Assembly (NCBI RefSeq): GCF_014651495.1
Contig: NZ_BMWZ01000001.1
Location: 746,575 to 810,574, forward strand
Reading direction: 5' to 3'
Origin: Algibacter mikhailovii
GTDB lineage: Bacteria > Bacteroidota > Bacteroidia > Flavobacteriales > Flavobacteriaceae
DNA: 64,000 nucleotides
Below the pieces are notes generated by a model, which had not been told where the DNA came from, did not search any database, and worked only from the letters and a program-made list of their open reading frames with translations. Each line of letters begins with the position of its first letter. The first letter of the stretch is position 1. Shown piece after piece: positions 58,201 to 64,000 of the stretch. Position numbers and translations under genes: made by a program.

Positions 58201-59210
58201 GTTTGAAAATTGACAAAATAGATATTTGCAGTGACTTTTTTGAATTAGGAGGTCATTCATTGTTAGCGGTAAAAGCAATGTCAATATTAGAGAAACAAAC
58301 GGGTAACAGATTACCTCTAGCTTCTTTGATAGAGCAACCCTCGGTACAAAAATTAGCGGCCTATATGGACAAAAATTTTATTTCCTGGGATTCCTTAGTG
58401 CCTTTACATCCCCATGGCACCAAGACACCTCTCTTTATAGTGCACGGAGCAAATCACAACATATTAATTTACAAGAATTTAGCAGAGAAATTGGATCAAG
58501 ACCAACCTGTTTATGCGCTCCAAGCTAAAGGACTTAGTGGGGAAGACGAACCTCATAGTTCTGTTGAAGACATGGCAGCTCACTATATTACAGAAATTCA
58601 AACTATAAATCCAGAAGGTCCTTATGCATTGGCCGGTTTTTCTTTTGGGGGTATTATCGCCTTTGAAATGACCAAACAGCTGCGAGCTCAGGGAAAAACG
58701 GTTAAAAACCTGGCACTTTTTGACAGCTATGTTTACCCACACTACTATTACAAAAATACATTAGTTAAAAAATCAATTAGAAAACTGTATAATATTTGCC
58801 AATTAAATTTTATGCTTTTTAACATGTTTAGCAGTAAAAAGAATTTTAACAGGAGGTATGATTTGCTAAAAATAAAATTTACAGGTTTGAAATTAAGGTT
58901 TAAGCATGGTAAAGAAAAACAGTACCAAATGCAGTTTAATCGTACTGCAAAAATTGATGAAATGCAAAGTTTGGCATTTTCCAAATATAATCTAGATGCT
59001 CAAGATATTAAAGTGGATCTATTTCGATCTACTGAAGATATATATTTTGCACACGATTATAAATATTTGGGTTGGCAAAGTGCTGCATCGAAAGGCATTA
59101 GAAAGCATATGGTTCCGGGTAATCACTCTGATATGTTTTTTCAACCAGCTGTTGAAGGTTTTGCTAAAGACTTACAACACGTTTTAAACACCTATAATTT
59201 AGAGGATTAA
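55236..59210 (+). CDS. NRPS C-A-PCP-TE, predicted glycine module
   Basis: A 1324-residue synthase. Condensation domain about 15-450 with His152-His153-x3-Asp157 (HHVVCDG) and a start TKSQEEIWAACKLGGEDANR that matches the C-domain opening known downstream of the GNPAWF linker. Adenylation domain about 475-960 (YTSGSTGKPKG, NGKIDR); residues at the ten specificity positions read DILQLGMVWK, close to the published glycine code DILQLGLIWK. Carrier Ser1008 (GGHSLL) and thioesterase with Ser1136 (GFSFGG) and His1297 (GNHSDMF). It should attach glycine to the keto-acyl chain made by the first synthase and release it by hydrolysis or cyclisation. No tailoring gene lies beside it. Confidence 0.92.
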   Translation: MIKTKNLIDPFVGPSIQKVVYTTKSQEEIWAACKLGGEDANRAFNISISLIFDGDLNLLALESALKQLIARHESLRSVFSADGRFMIVFKELSPNPIIKDISQLSEKEKHKTVNTYLSEDANSLFDLEKGPLLRIGLLKLSNQEHRLVLTAHHVVCDGWSFGVMLEELGSLYSAHVEGKEHVLPDAETFSSFADDELEFVSSEASRDTEQFWLKQYNSSVPQVNIPTDFTRPQLRTFKSDRLDFSLDSVLADALKKTGVQAGCSFVTTLLVAFEVFLYGQTGQSDLVVGLPSAGQSINGKKRLIGHCVNLLPLRSKLNTESSFTEYLKKRKTELFDAYDHQQFSFGQLLKKLSIARDPSRVPLVPIVFNIEMGMTNKVSFSGLSFKKESNRRSCETFEIFLNATGTDDELLFEWSYNAALFKPETIKKMMTSFEEVLSAIVGNPNVKIGDIIKIDDSAYLELNKTVVSYPRAPLHALLSNQALVTPQSHAIKIGDSQITYENLEKQVNQLSLYLIEKGIGNGDYVGVSLPRSIELVVTLIAIMKCGAAYLPLDPKYPSNRLEFMLEDSDAKYLITGKNLLSSLNTNSEILLFEEVFENLSEYPNSQPNIAVSNNDIAYLLYTSGSTGKPKGVPVTHKNLVNFLYSMIEEPGIKESDKLLSITTISFDIAGLELFTPLLKGALLVLTNEETARDSRLLLDLMKDEAITIMQATPTTWQMLLDIGWEEALPIKALCGGEALPMVLAKNILQRVDELWNMYGPTETTVWSSVKQISKSDDLITVGRPIANTQIYIINEQNDLVAQGKTGELCIAGDGVAQGYWNREDLTNEKFINNPFEQELGPILYRTGDLAKLLPSREIQCLGRIDQQIKIRGHRIELGEIEEALDSLPGVQTSVVVLYKDNLVANLIPSDLENQNEEKIRAWKDTLKTQLPPHMVPQQFNLLSEFPKTLNGKIDRKTLTNSLSINQKEQEFNEAETNSEQIIAAIWQECLKIDKIDICSDFFELGGHSLLAVKAMSILEKQTGNRLPLASLIEQPSVQKLAAYMDKNFISWDSLVPLHPHGTKTPLFIVHGANHNILIYKNLAEKLDQDQPVYALQAKGLSGEDEPHSSVEDMAAHYITEIQTINPEGPYALAGFSFGGIIAFEMTKQLRAQGKTVKNLALFDSYVYPHYYYKNTLVKKSIRKLYNICQLNFMLFNMFSSKKNFNRRYDLLKIKFTGLKLRFKHGKEKQYQMQFNRTAKIDEMQSLAFSKYNLDAQDIKVDLFRSTEDIYFAHDYKYLGWQSAASKGIRKHMVPGNHSDMFFQPAVEGFAKDLQHVLNTYNLED

Positions 59211-59695
59211 TTTATTGAGTTATAAGGCACTTTAAGTAAGTCATTTGAAATTACTATTGAGTTTAATTTTTTCAATGGACTATATAATTGTCGTAATAGA
59301 CTTGTAACTATTACAGGGTTCTTTCTTTGTTGAGAAAGAAGAAGCGTTTTAGAGTAAGAAATTACTACTATGCTTTGATGTCAAAACCTAAATTAACTCT
59401 TCTAAATAAAACTTATGACTTTACCCCCCTTAATAACTAAGTTTATTAATTAGCCATATGGTCATTAAATAAAACCCCTATTTATATCATGATTAGCTGT
59501 AGTTTTTCAAAAAGCGTTCGCTTTATCAATTCCTTGGTAACACATTGAAATACAAGTCAAAATTGTATTTCAGACGTCTAAATATGTTCCTTTTTAGGAC
59601 AATTTCGTATACTATATCTAAATATTGTTTAAACAATAAAAAAAGCCCCATCAGACGTAAAACACAGTAAAGTTAAGCATTTAGGGATATTAACA
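59211..59695. other. Intergenic stretch between synthase and carotenoid clusters
   Basis: No gene. A weak inverted repeat TTCTTTCT/AGAAAGAA around 59321-59342 could end the NRPS transcript but has no T-run. The palindrome at 59623 and the promoter at 59696 belong to the next gene. Confidence 0.5.
59623..59638. promoter_or_regulatory. Perfect 16-base palindrome upstream of the CarH-like gene
   Basis: TATTGTTTAAACAATA, 58 bases before the promoter TTG. A possible operator of the regulator that follows or of another dimeric regulator. Confidence 0.4.
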
Positions 59696-59725
59696 TTGCG
59701 GATTTAAATATTATACGTATTTTTG
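59696..59725 (+). promoter_or_regulatory. Bacteroidota promoter (TTG-N19-TATTTTTG) of the carotenoid cluster
   Basis: TTG at 59696-59698, exactly 19 bases, then TATTTTTG at 59718-59725, the consensus -33/-7 pair of this phylum. Transcription would start near 59732, which excludes the upstream ATG at 59723 and supports the ATG at 59747. Confidence 0.85.
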
Positions 59726-59746
59726 TTTAATATAATTCACAAAACC

Positions 59747-60646
59747 ATGAACAATATAAAAGTAAGTTTTAGCATTAAGGATTTAGAAAATCTTACCGGT
59801 ATAAAAGCTCACACCATAAGAATATGGGAAAAACGCTATAATTTACTCTCTCCAAATAGAAGTGATACTAACATTAGAAATTACAGCCTTGTCAGTTTTC
59901 AAAAACTATTAAATATTTCCTATTTAAATAATAATGGTTTAAAAATTTCAAAAATCGCACAATTAAAGGAGGAAGAAATCCCTATTAAAGTGCGGGAAAT
60001 AGCTTCTAGAGCAAAGATTGAAGACCATTCTATCAATGCCCTAAAATTGGCCATGATTAACTTTGACCAAGTCTTATTTTACAGTACCTATAACAACTTA
60101 TTAGAAAGCAAAACCTTTAGTGAAATTTTCTACGATGTATTTCTCCCACTACTAAACGAAATTGGATTATTGTGGCAAACCGATACGATAACACCTGCCC
60201 ATGAGCATTTTTTATCTATTCACATCAAGCAAAAACTTCTCATTAATATTGAGCGCCTTCAACTACTAGAGCCTAAACCCAAATCTAAAACGTTTGTTCT
60301 TTTTCTTCCGGACAATGAAATTCATGATATCGGGTTACTTTTTATCAATTACCAATTGAGAAGTAAAGGTTATCATACCATATTTTTGGGAGAAAGTGTT
60401 CCCATGGCTAGTCTAACTGATTTATTAGAGTTTTTTGAGGATGTTACGTTCATTTCTTATTTCACAGTATACCCGCTAAAAGATGAGCTTATCGAATATA
60501 TTAATGACTTTAATGAACTTTTACTTCAGAATACTAATACAAGATTACAAATTCTTGGTAGACAACTTGAAACCATTGAATTAGGTGATTTACCAAAACA
60601 GGTTAGTACATATTCATCCATAAAAAATTTGATGGAGCACATCTAA
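59747..60646 (+). CDS. MerR-family regulator with B12-binding domain, CarH-like photoreceptor
   Basis: A 299-residue cytosolic regulator. The start at 59747 is chosen because the promoter's transcription start falls at about 59732. N-terminal MerR helix-turn-helix with GIKAHTIRIWEKRYNLLSPN (residues 15-40). The cobalamin-sensing part has both CarH hallmarks: Trp143-x9-Glu-His (WQTDTITPAHEH) and Glu191-x-His193-x-x-Gly (EIHDIG). CarH proteins bind adenosylcobalamin, repress carotenoid genes in the dark and release DNA in light. It sits directly before crtI on the same strand, so it probably controls its own operon. Confidence 0.88.
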   Translation: MNNIKVSFSIKDLENLTGIKAHTIRIWEKRYNLLSPNRSDTNIRNYSLVSFQKLLNISYLNNNGLKISKIAQLKEEEIPIKVREIASRAKIEDHSINALKLAMINFDQVLFYSTYNNLLESKTFSEIFYDVFLPLLNEIGLLWQTDTITPAHEHFLSIHIKQKLLINIERLQLLEPKPKSKTFVLFLPDNEIHDIGLLFINYQLRSKGYHTIFLGESVPMASLTDLLEFFEDVTFISYFTVYPLKDELIEYINDFNELLLQNTNTRLQILGRQLETIELGDLPKQVSTYSSIKNLMEHI

Positions 60647-60696
60647 CAATTTAAATCCGTTTGCAGTTATCCAGTCAAAATTATTTACTCAATAAT

Positions 60697-62169
60697 ATGA
60701 AAAAAACAGTGCATATCATAGGATCTGGCTTTTCCTCATTAGCCGCTTCCTGCTACTTAGCTAAAGACGGCTATGACGTTACCATCTTTGAAAAAAACAA
60801 CACTATTGGAGGCAGAGCCAGACAATTAAAAAAAGACGGTTTTACTTTCGATATAGGCCCGACTTGGTACTGGATGCCTGATGTTTTTGAGCGTTTTTTT
60901 TCCGACTTTAATAAAAAACCTGAAGAGTATTACACACTTGAAAAACTAAATCCAGCATACAGTGTATATTTCGGTAAAAATGATTTTATTACGATAGAAG
61001 ATACGCTCGAAAAAATAATACAAGCTTTTGAAAAAGAAGAATCAGGGAGTTCTATAAAATTAAAAAAGTTTATAGAGGAAGCAAAAAGTAATTATGATAT
61101 TGCAATTAAAGACCTAGTTTACAACCCAGGACTGTCTCCCTTAGAATTAATTACACCAGCAACCATTAAAAAAATCAATCAATTTTTTAGCACCATAAAA
61201 AAAGATGTTCGGAAAGAGTTCAAGAATGAGCGGTTAGTAATGATACTAGAATTTCCTGTGTTATTCTTAGGTGCTAAACCTAGCGATACCCCTTCATTTT
61301 ATAGCTTTATGAATTATGCTGATTTTGGACTAGGCACCTTTCATCCTAAAAAAGGTATGTATCAAGTCATTTTAGCAATGGAAAACCTAGCTAAAGAGCT
61401 TGGTGTTAAAATTAAGACCAATGCCAATATAGAAAAAATAATAGTTGAACACGGTGAAGCTAAAGGCCTTGTGTGTAATGGTGAGGCATATTTATCTAAT
61501 ATTGTTTTAAGTGGTGCTGATTACCATCATACTGAAACTTTACTTGACAAACCTTATCGCCAATATTCAGAGCGTTATTGGTCTAAAAAAACCTTTGCGC
61601 CTTCTTCCCTCCTATTTTATGTTGGTTTTGATAAAAAATTGGAACAGGTTAATCACCACACCTTATTCTTTGATGTTGATTTTGAACTACATGCGCAAGA
61701 CATTTATGATAAGCCAAAATGGCCTGACAATCCATTGTTTTATGCAAGCTTCCCTAGCAAAACAGATTCTAGCACAGCCCCAGAGGGTAAAGAAGCAGGT
61801 ATTTTTCTAATTCCGTTAGCCCCTGGATTAGAAGATACACCAGAATTAAGGACCACCTATTTTGACAAGATTATCACACGATTTGAAAACTTAACTTCTC
61901 AAACTGTAAGAGATAAGATTTTGTTCAAAGAAAGTTTTTGTCTCAAGGACTTTGTAGAAGATTATAATTCATATAAAGGAAACGCTTATGGGATGGCTAA
62001 CACACTTTTACAAACAGCCTTTTTAAGACCAAAATTAAAAAGCAAAACGGTTGATAATTTGTTTTTTACTGGGCAACTCACAGTACCCGGACCAGGGGTT
62101 CCCCCCTCTCTAATTTCCGGGAAATTAGCAGCGAATTTAATTTCTAAATATAATACCGTTACCGTTTAA
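60697..62169 (+). CDS. crtI: Phytoene desaturase
   Basis: A 490-residue FAD enzyme; the ATG at 60697 is preferred to the upstream TTG because it directly precedes the dinucleotide-binding fold (MKKTVHIIGSGFSSLAAS). GGRARQLKKDGFTFDIGPTW and the C-terminal signature FFTGQLTVPGPGVPPSLISG are typical of bacterial CrtI. It introduces four double bonds into phytoene to form lycopene, at the membrane. It follows the CarH-like gene by 50 bases and precedes crtB by 39 bases in one operon. Confidence 0.93.
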   Translation: MKKTVHIIGSGFSSLAASCYLAKDGYDVTIFEKNNTIGGRARQLKKDGFTFDIGPTWYWMPDVFERFFSDFNKKPEEYYTLEKLNPAYSVYFGKNDFITIEDTLEKIIQAFEKEESGSSIKLKKFIEEAKSNYDIAIKDLVYNPGLSPLELITPATIKKINQFFSTIKKDVRKEFKNERLVMILEFPVLFLGAKPSDTPSFYSFMNYADFGLGTFHPKKGMYQVILAMENLAKELGVKIKTNANIEKIIVEHGEAKGLVCNGEAYLSNIVLSGADYHHTETLLDKPYRQYSERYWSKKTFAPSSLLFYVGFDKKLEQVNHHTLFFDVDFELHAQDIYDKPKWPDNPLFYASFPSKTDSSTAPEGKEAGIFLIPLAPGLEDTPELRTTYFDKIITRFENLTSQTVRDKILFKESFCLKDFVEDYNSYKGNAYGMANTLLQTAFLRPKLKSKTVDNLFFTGQLTVPGPGVPPSLISGKLAANLISKYNTVTV

Positions 62170-62208
62170 AATTAATTAACTAAATTTAAAAAAGAAATAA
62201 AACAAAAT

Positions 62209-63048
62209 ATGAAGTCCTTATTTGATTCAGTATCCTACAAGAGCAGTAAAATTGTTACTAAAACGTATAGCACCTCGTTTTCATTGGCAACAAAAATGCT
62301 TTACAGCTCTATAAGGGGGGATATATATAATATTTACGGCTTTGTCCGTTTTGCTGATGAAATTGTGGACTCTTTTCATGATTACGACAAGGAGGCCCTA
62401 TTTAATAGGTTTTCAGAAGACTTAGATCTCGCTCTCAAAAATAGAATAAGCCTAAACCCGATATTAAATTCTTTTCAACACACCTTTCATAAGTATGGTT
62501 TAGAACGAGAATTGGTAGATGCATTCATGCAAAGTATGCGCTTAGATTTACACAAAACGGACTACCTTACTGATGCTGAGTACAAAGCCTATATTTATGG
62601 ATCGGCAGATGTTGTTGGTCTTATGTGCCTAAAAGTGTTTGTTAAAGGTAATACTGAAAAATATAATGAATTGAAAGATACCGCTATGGCATTAGGTTCT
62701 GCATTTCAAAAAGTAAATTTCTTAAGAGATTTAAAAGCGGACTATGAAGGGTTAAATAGAACTTATTTTCCCAATACAGATTTAAAAAACCTAAATGAAT
62801 CATCTAAACAAAATATTATAGACGATATTGAAGCAGATTTTGAAAAAGGACTTAGTGGTATCAAAAAACTGCCTATTGAAGCTAAATTTGGTGTTTTTAT
62901 GGCGTACAGGTATTACAGTCAACTTCTAAAAAAACTTAAAAAAACGCCTGCTTTAAAAATAAAAGATTCAAGAATAAGGGTTTCTAACCCTAAAAAAATT
63001 GAACTTTTAATGCGTAGTTATGTAAAATATCAATTAAATTTAATGTAA
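62209..63048 (+). CDS. crtB: Phytoene synthase
   Basis: A 279-residue squalene/phytoene synthase family enzyme. The two Asp-rich Mg-diphosphate motifs are Asp50-x3-Asp54 (DEIVD) and Asp174-x3-Asp178 (NFLRDLKADYEG). It joins two geranylgeranyl diphosphates to phytoene. Normal length for the family, complete, co-directional with crtI and crtZ (9 bases to crtZ). Confidence 0.95.
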   Translation: MKSLFDSVSYKSSKIVTKTYSTSFSLATKMLYSSIRGDIYNIYGFVRFADEIVDSFHDYDKEALFNRFSEDLDLALKNRISLNPILNSFQHTFHKYGLERELVDAFMQSMRLDLHKTDYLTDAEYKAYIYGSADVVGLMCLKVFVKGNTEKYNELKDTAMALGSAFQKVNFLRDLKADYEGLNRTYFPNTDLKNLNESSKQNIIDDIEADFEKGLSGIKKLPIEAKFGVFMAYRYYSQLLKKLKKTPALKIKDSRIRVSNPKKIELLMRSYVKYQLNLM

Positions 63049-63057
63049 AATTCGACT

Positions 63058-63507
63058 ATGTTCATTCTCTATTGGATACTCATTTTTTTAGGCACATATT
63101 GCTTTATGGAATTCATGGCATGGTTTACACATAAGTACATTATGCATGGTTTTTTATGGCGTTTACACAAAGATCATCACCACAAAGACCATGATAGCTG
63201 GTTTGAGCGAAATGATGCTTTCTTTATTTTCTATGCGGTAGTAAGCATAGGATTCTTTTTGCTATGGCGCTATACGAGCTTTTGGCCTGGCTTACCTATA
63301 GGCCTCGGTATTTTTGCTTATGGCCTATCTTATTTTTTAGTGCATGATATTTTTATACACCAACGATTTAAATTGTTCAGAAATGCTAATAATTGGTATG
63401 CTAAAGGGGTAAGACGTGCTCATAAAATGCATCACAAGCATCTAGGAAAAAATCACGGTGAATGCTTTGGTATGTTATTCGTTCCCTTCAAATACTTCAA
63501 GAAATAG
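63058..63507 (+). CDS. crtZ: Beta-carotene hydroxylase, short CrtZ type
   Basis: A 149-residue membrane di-iron hydroxylase of the fatty-acid hydroxylase superfamily. All four His clusters are visible: His25-x4-His30 (HKYIMH), His37-x2-His40-His41 (HKDHH), HDIFIHQ and HKMHHKH. About four helices. It would hydroxylate beta-carotene at C3 and C3' to zeaxanthin. It is 9 bases after crtB and 15 bases before crtY. Confidence 0.93.
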   Translation: MFILYWILIFLGTYCFMEFMAWFTHKYIMHGFLWRLHKDHHHKDHDSWFERNDAFFIFYAVVSIGFFLLWRYTSFWPGLPIGLGIFAYGLSYFLVHDIFIHQRFKLFRNANNWYAKGVRRAHKMHHKHLGKNHGECFGMLFVPFKYFKK

Positions 63508-63522
63508 TTTTTAATTGACTTT

Positions 63523-64000
63523 ATGTCTAATATTTCCTATTACGATTACATAATTATTGGAAATGGTCTAGCGGGTTTTCAACTGGCATTGAAAATGGCA
63601 GAAGATTATTTTTTTGATAGCAAAACCATAGCTTTAATTGATCCTTCCAATAAAAACACAAATGATAAAACTTGGAGTTTTTGGGAAAAAGATGATGGAC
63701 AATGGAAATCAATTACTCATAAAACATGGCAGCGCGCATCGGTATTCACGAATCAAAAAAAAATAGACCTTAAGCTAAAACCTTATTACTACAAATCCAT
63801 TAAATCTATTGATTTCTATAAGGATGCTAAAGCAAAATTAAACGCTTGTAAAAACATTACTTTTATTAGAGATAAGGTTATTTCTCTTGAAGAATCGCAT
63901 ACGCCTGTGGTTAAAACGATAAACTACCATTTTTCGGCGTCTCATGTTTTTGACAGCAGAGTTCCAGATGCTTTTTCGTTCAACTTAGAAGATAGTATTT
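63523..64000 (+). CDS. crtY: Lycopene beta-cyclase, N-terminal part (runs off the window)
   Basis: The first 159 residues of a FAD-dependent lycopene cyclase: the start MSNISYYDYIIIGNGLAGFQ holds the GxGxxG nucleotide-binding loop (IGNGLAG). The family motif DPSNKNTNDKTWSFWE follows at about 45-60, and HVFDSR at about 143. It converts lycopene to beta-carotene. It completes a carH-crtI-crtB-crtZ-crtY order. The end lies outside the window. Confidence 0.9.
   Translation, partial: MSNISYYDYIIIGNGLAGFQLALKMAEDYFFDSKTIALIDPSNKNTNDKTWSFWEKDDGQWKSITHKTWQRASVFTNQKKIDLKLKPYYYKSIKSIDFYKDAKAKLNACKNITFIRDKVISLEESHTPVVKTINYHFSASHVFDSRVPDAFSFNLEDSI

Noticed and set aside
59600-59746. Cobalamin riboswitch before the CarH-like gene
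   Set aside because: The promoter places the transcript start about 15 bases before the ATG, leaving no room for an RNA aptamer.

Overview
The window looks like chromosomal DNA of a marine flavobacterium (Bacteroidota, Flavobacteriaceae-like). The signs are AT-rich composition, lipoprotein and short Sec leaders typical of the group, a textbook Bacteroidota promoter (TTG-N19-TAnnTTTG) in front of a CarH-type regulator, a zeaxanthin-type carotenoid cluster, and a GH2/sulfatase sugar locus. Species cannot be named from this window. It holds one tRNA (Leu-GAG), no rRNA and no CRISPR array.

Region 1 (1-14.8 kb) is an accessory zone of mostly unrelated stand-alone genes: two penicillin-binding-type serine hydrolases, a PD40 lipoprotein, a cytidylyltransferase/CDP-alcohol transferase pair, a cupin, a CsbD-like stress protein with an AraC regulator, an IS110 remnant, a sugar dehydrogenase fused to cytochrome c, a nonsense-broken flavin monooxygenase and orphans. 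Several are separated by diverged copies of a long imperfect hairpin element that resembles a cassette boundary.

Region 2 (14.8-24.3 kb) carries a PhoD-like phosphatase and a minus-strand sugar-acid/galactoside locus (MFS transporter, enolase-superfamily dehydratase, sulfatase, LacZ) without SusC/SusD.

Region 3 (24.6-49 kb) is the most unusual part. It is a minus-strand island of exported proteins: outer-membrane barrels and a divergent CDF transporter, five YtcJ-like amidohydrolase lipoproteins (one split by an amber codon), an NTF2-like lipoprotein, a secreted amidase, a secreted Ntn acylase, a secreted amidinotransferase-fold enzyme and orphans. Eight transcription starts carry the same 28-base promoter core (AGGGT, 18-base interior, CCCTGTT on the coding strand) and two more carry a variant. 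In the right half each gene also has its own terminator. I read this as a dedicated regulon for attacking amide/amidine compounds outside the cytoplasm. The substrate and the regulator are unknown. A decayed sixth amidohydrolase lies at its edge.

Region 4 (49.2-59.2 kb) has the tRNA and a two-gene PKS/NRPS hybrid (A-PCP-KS-AT-ACP, then C-A-PCP-TE). It should make an aminoacyl-malonyl-glycine type product; the second A domain reads as glycine-specific.

Region 5 (59.7-64 kb, running off the edge) is carotenoid synthesis behind a B12-photoreceptor-type MerR regulator: carH-like, crtI, crtB, crtZ and the start of crtY.
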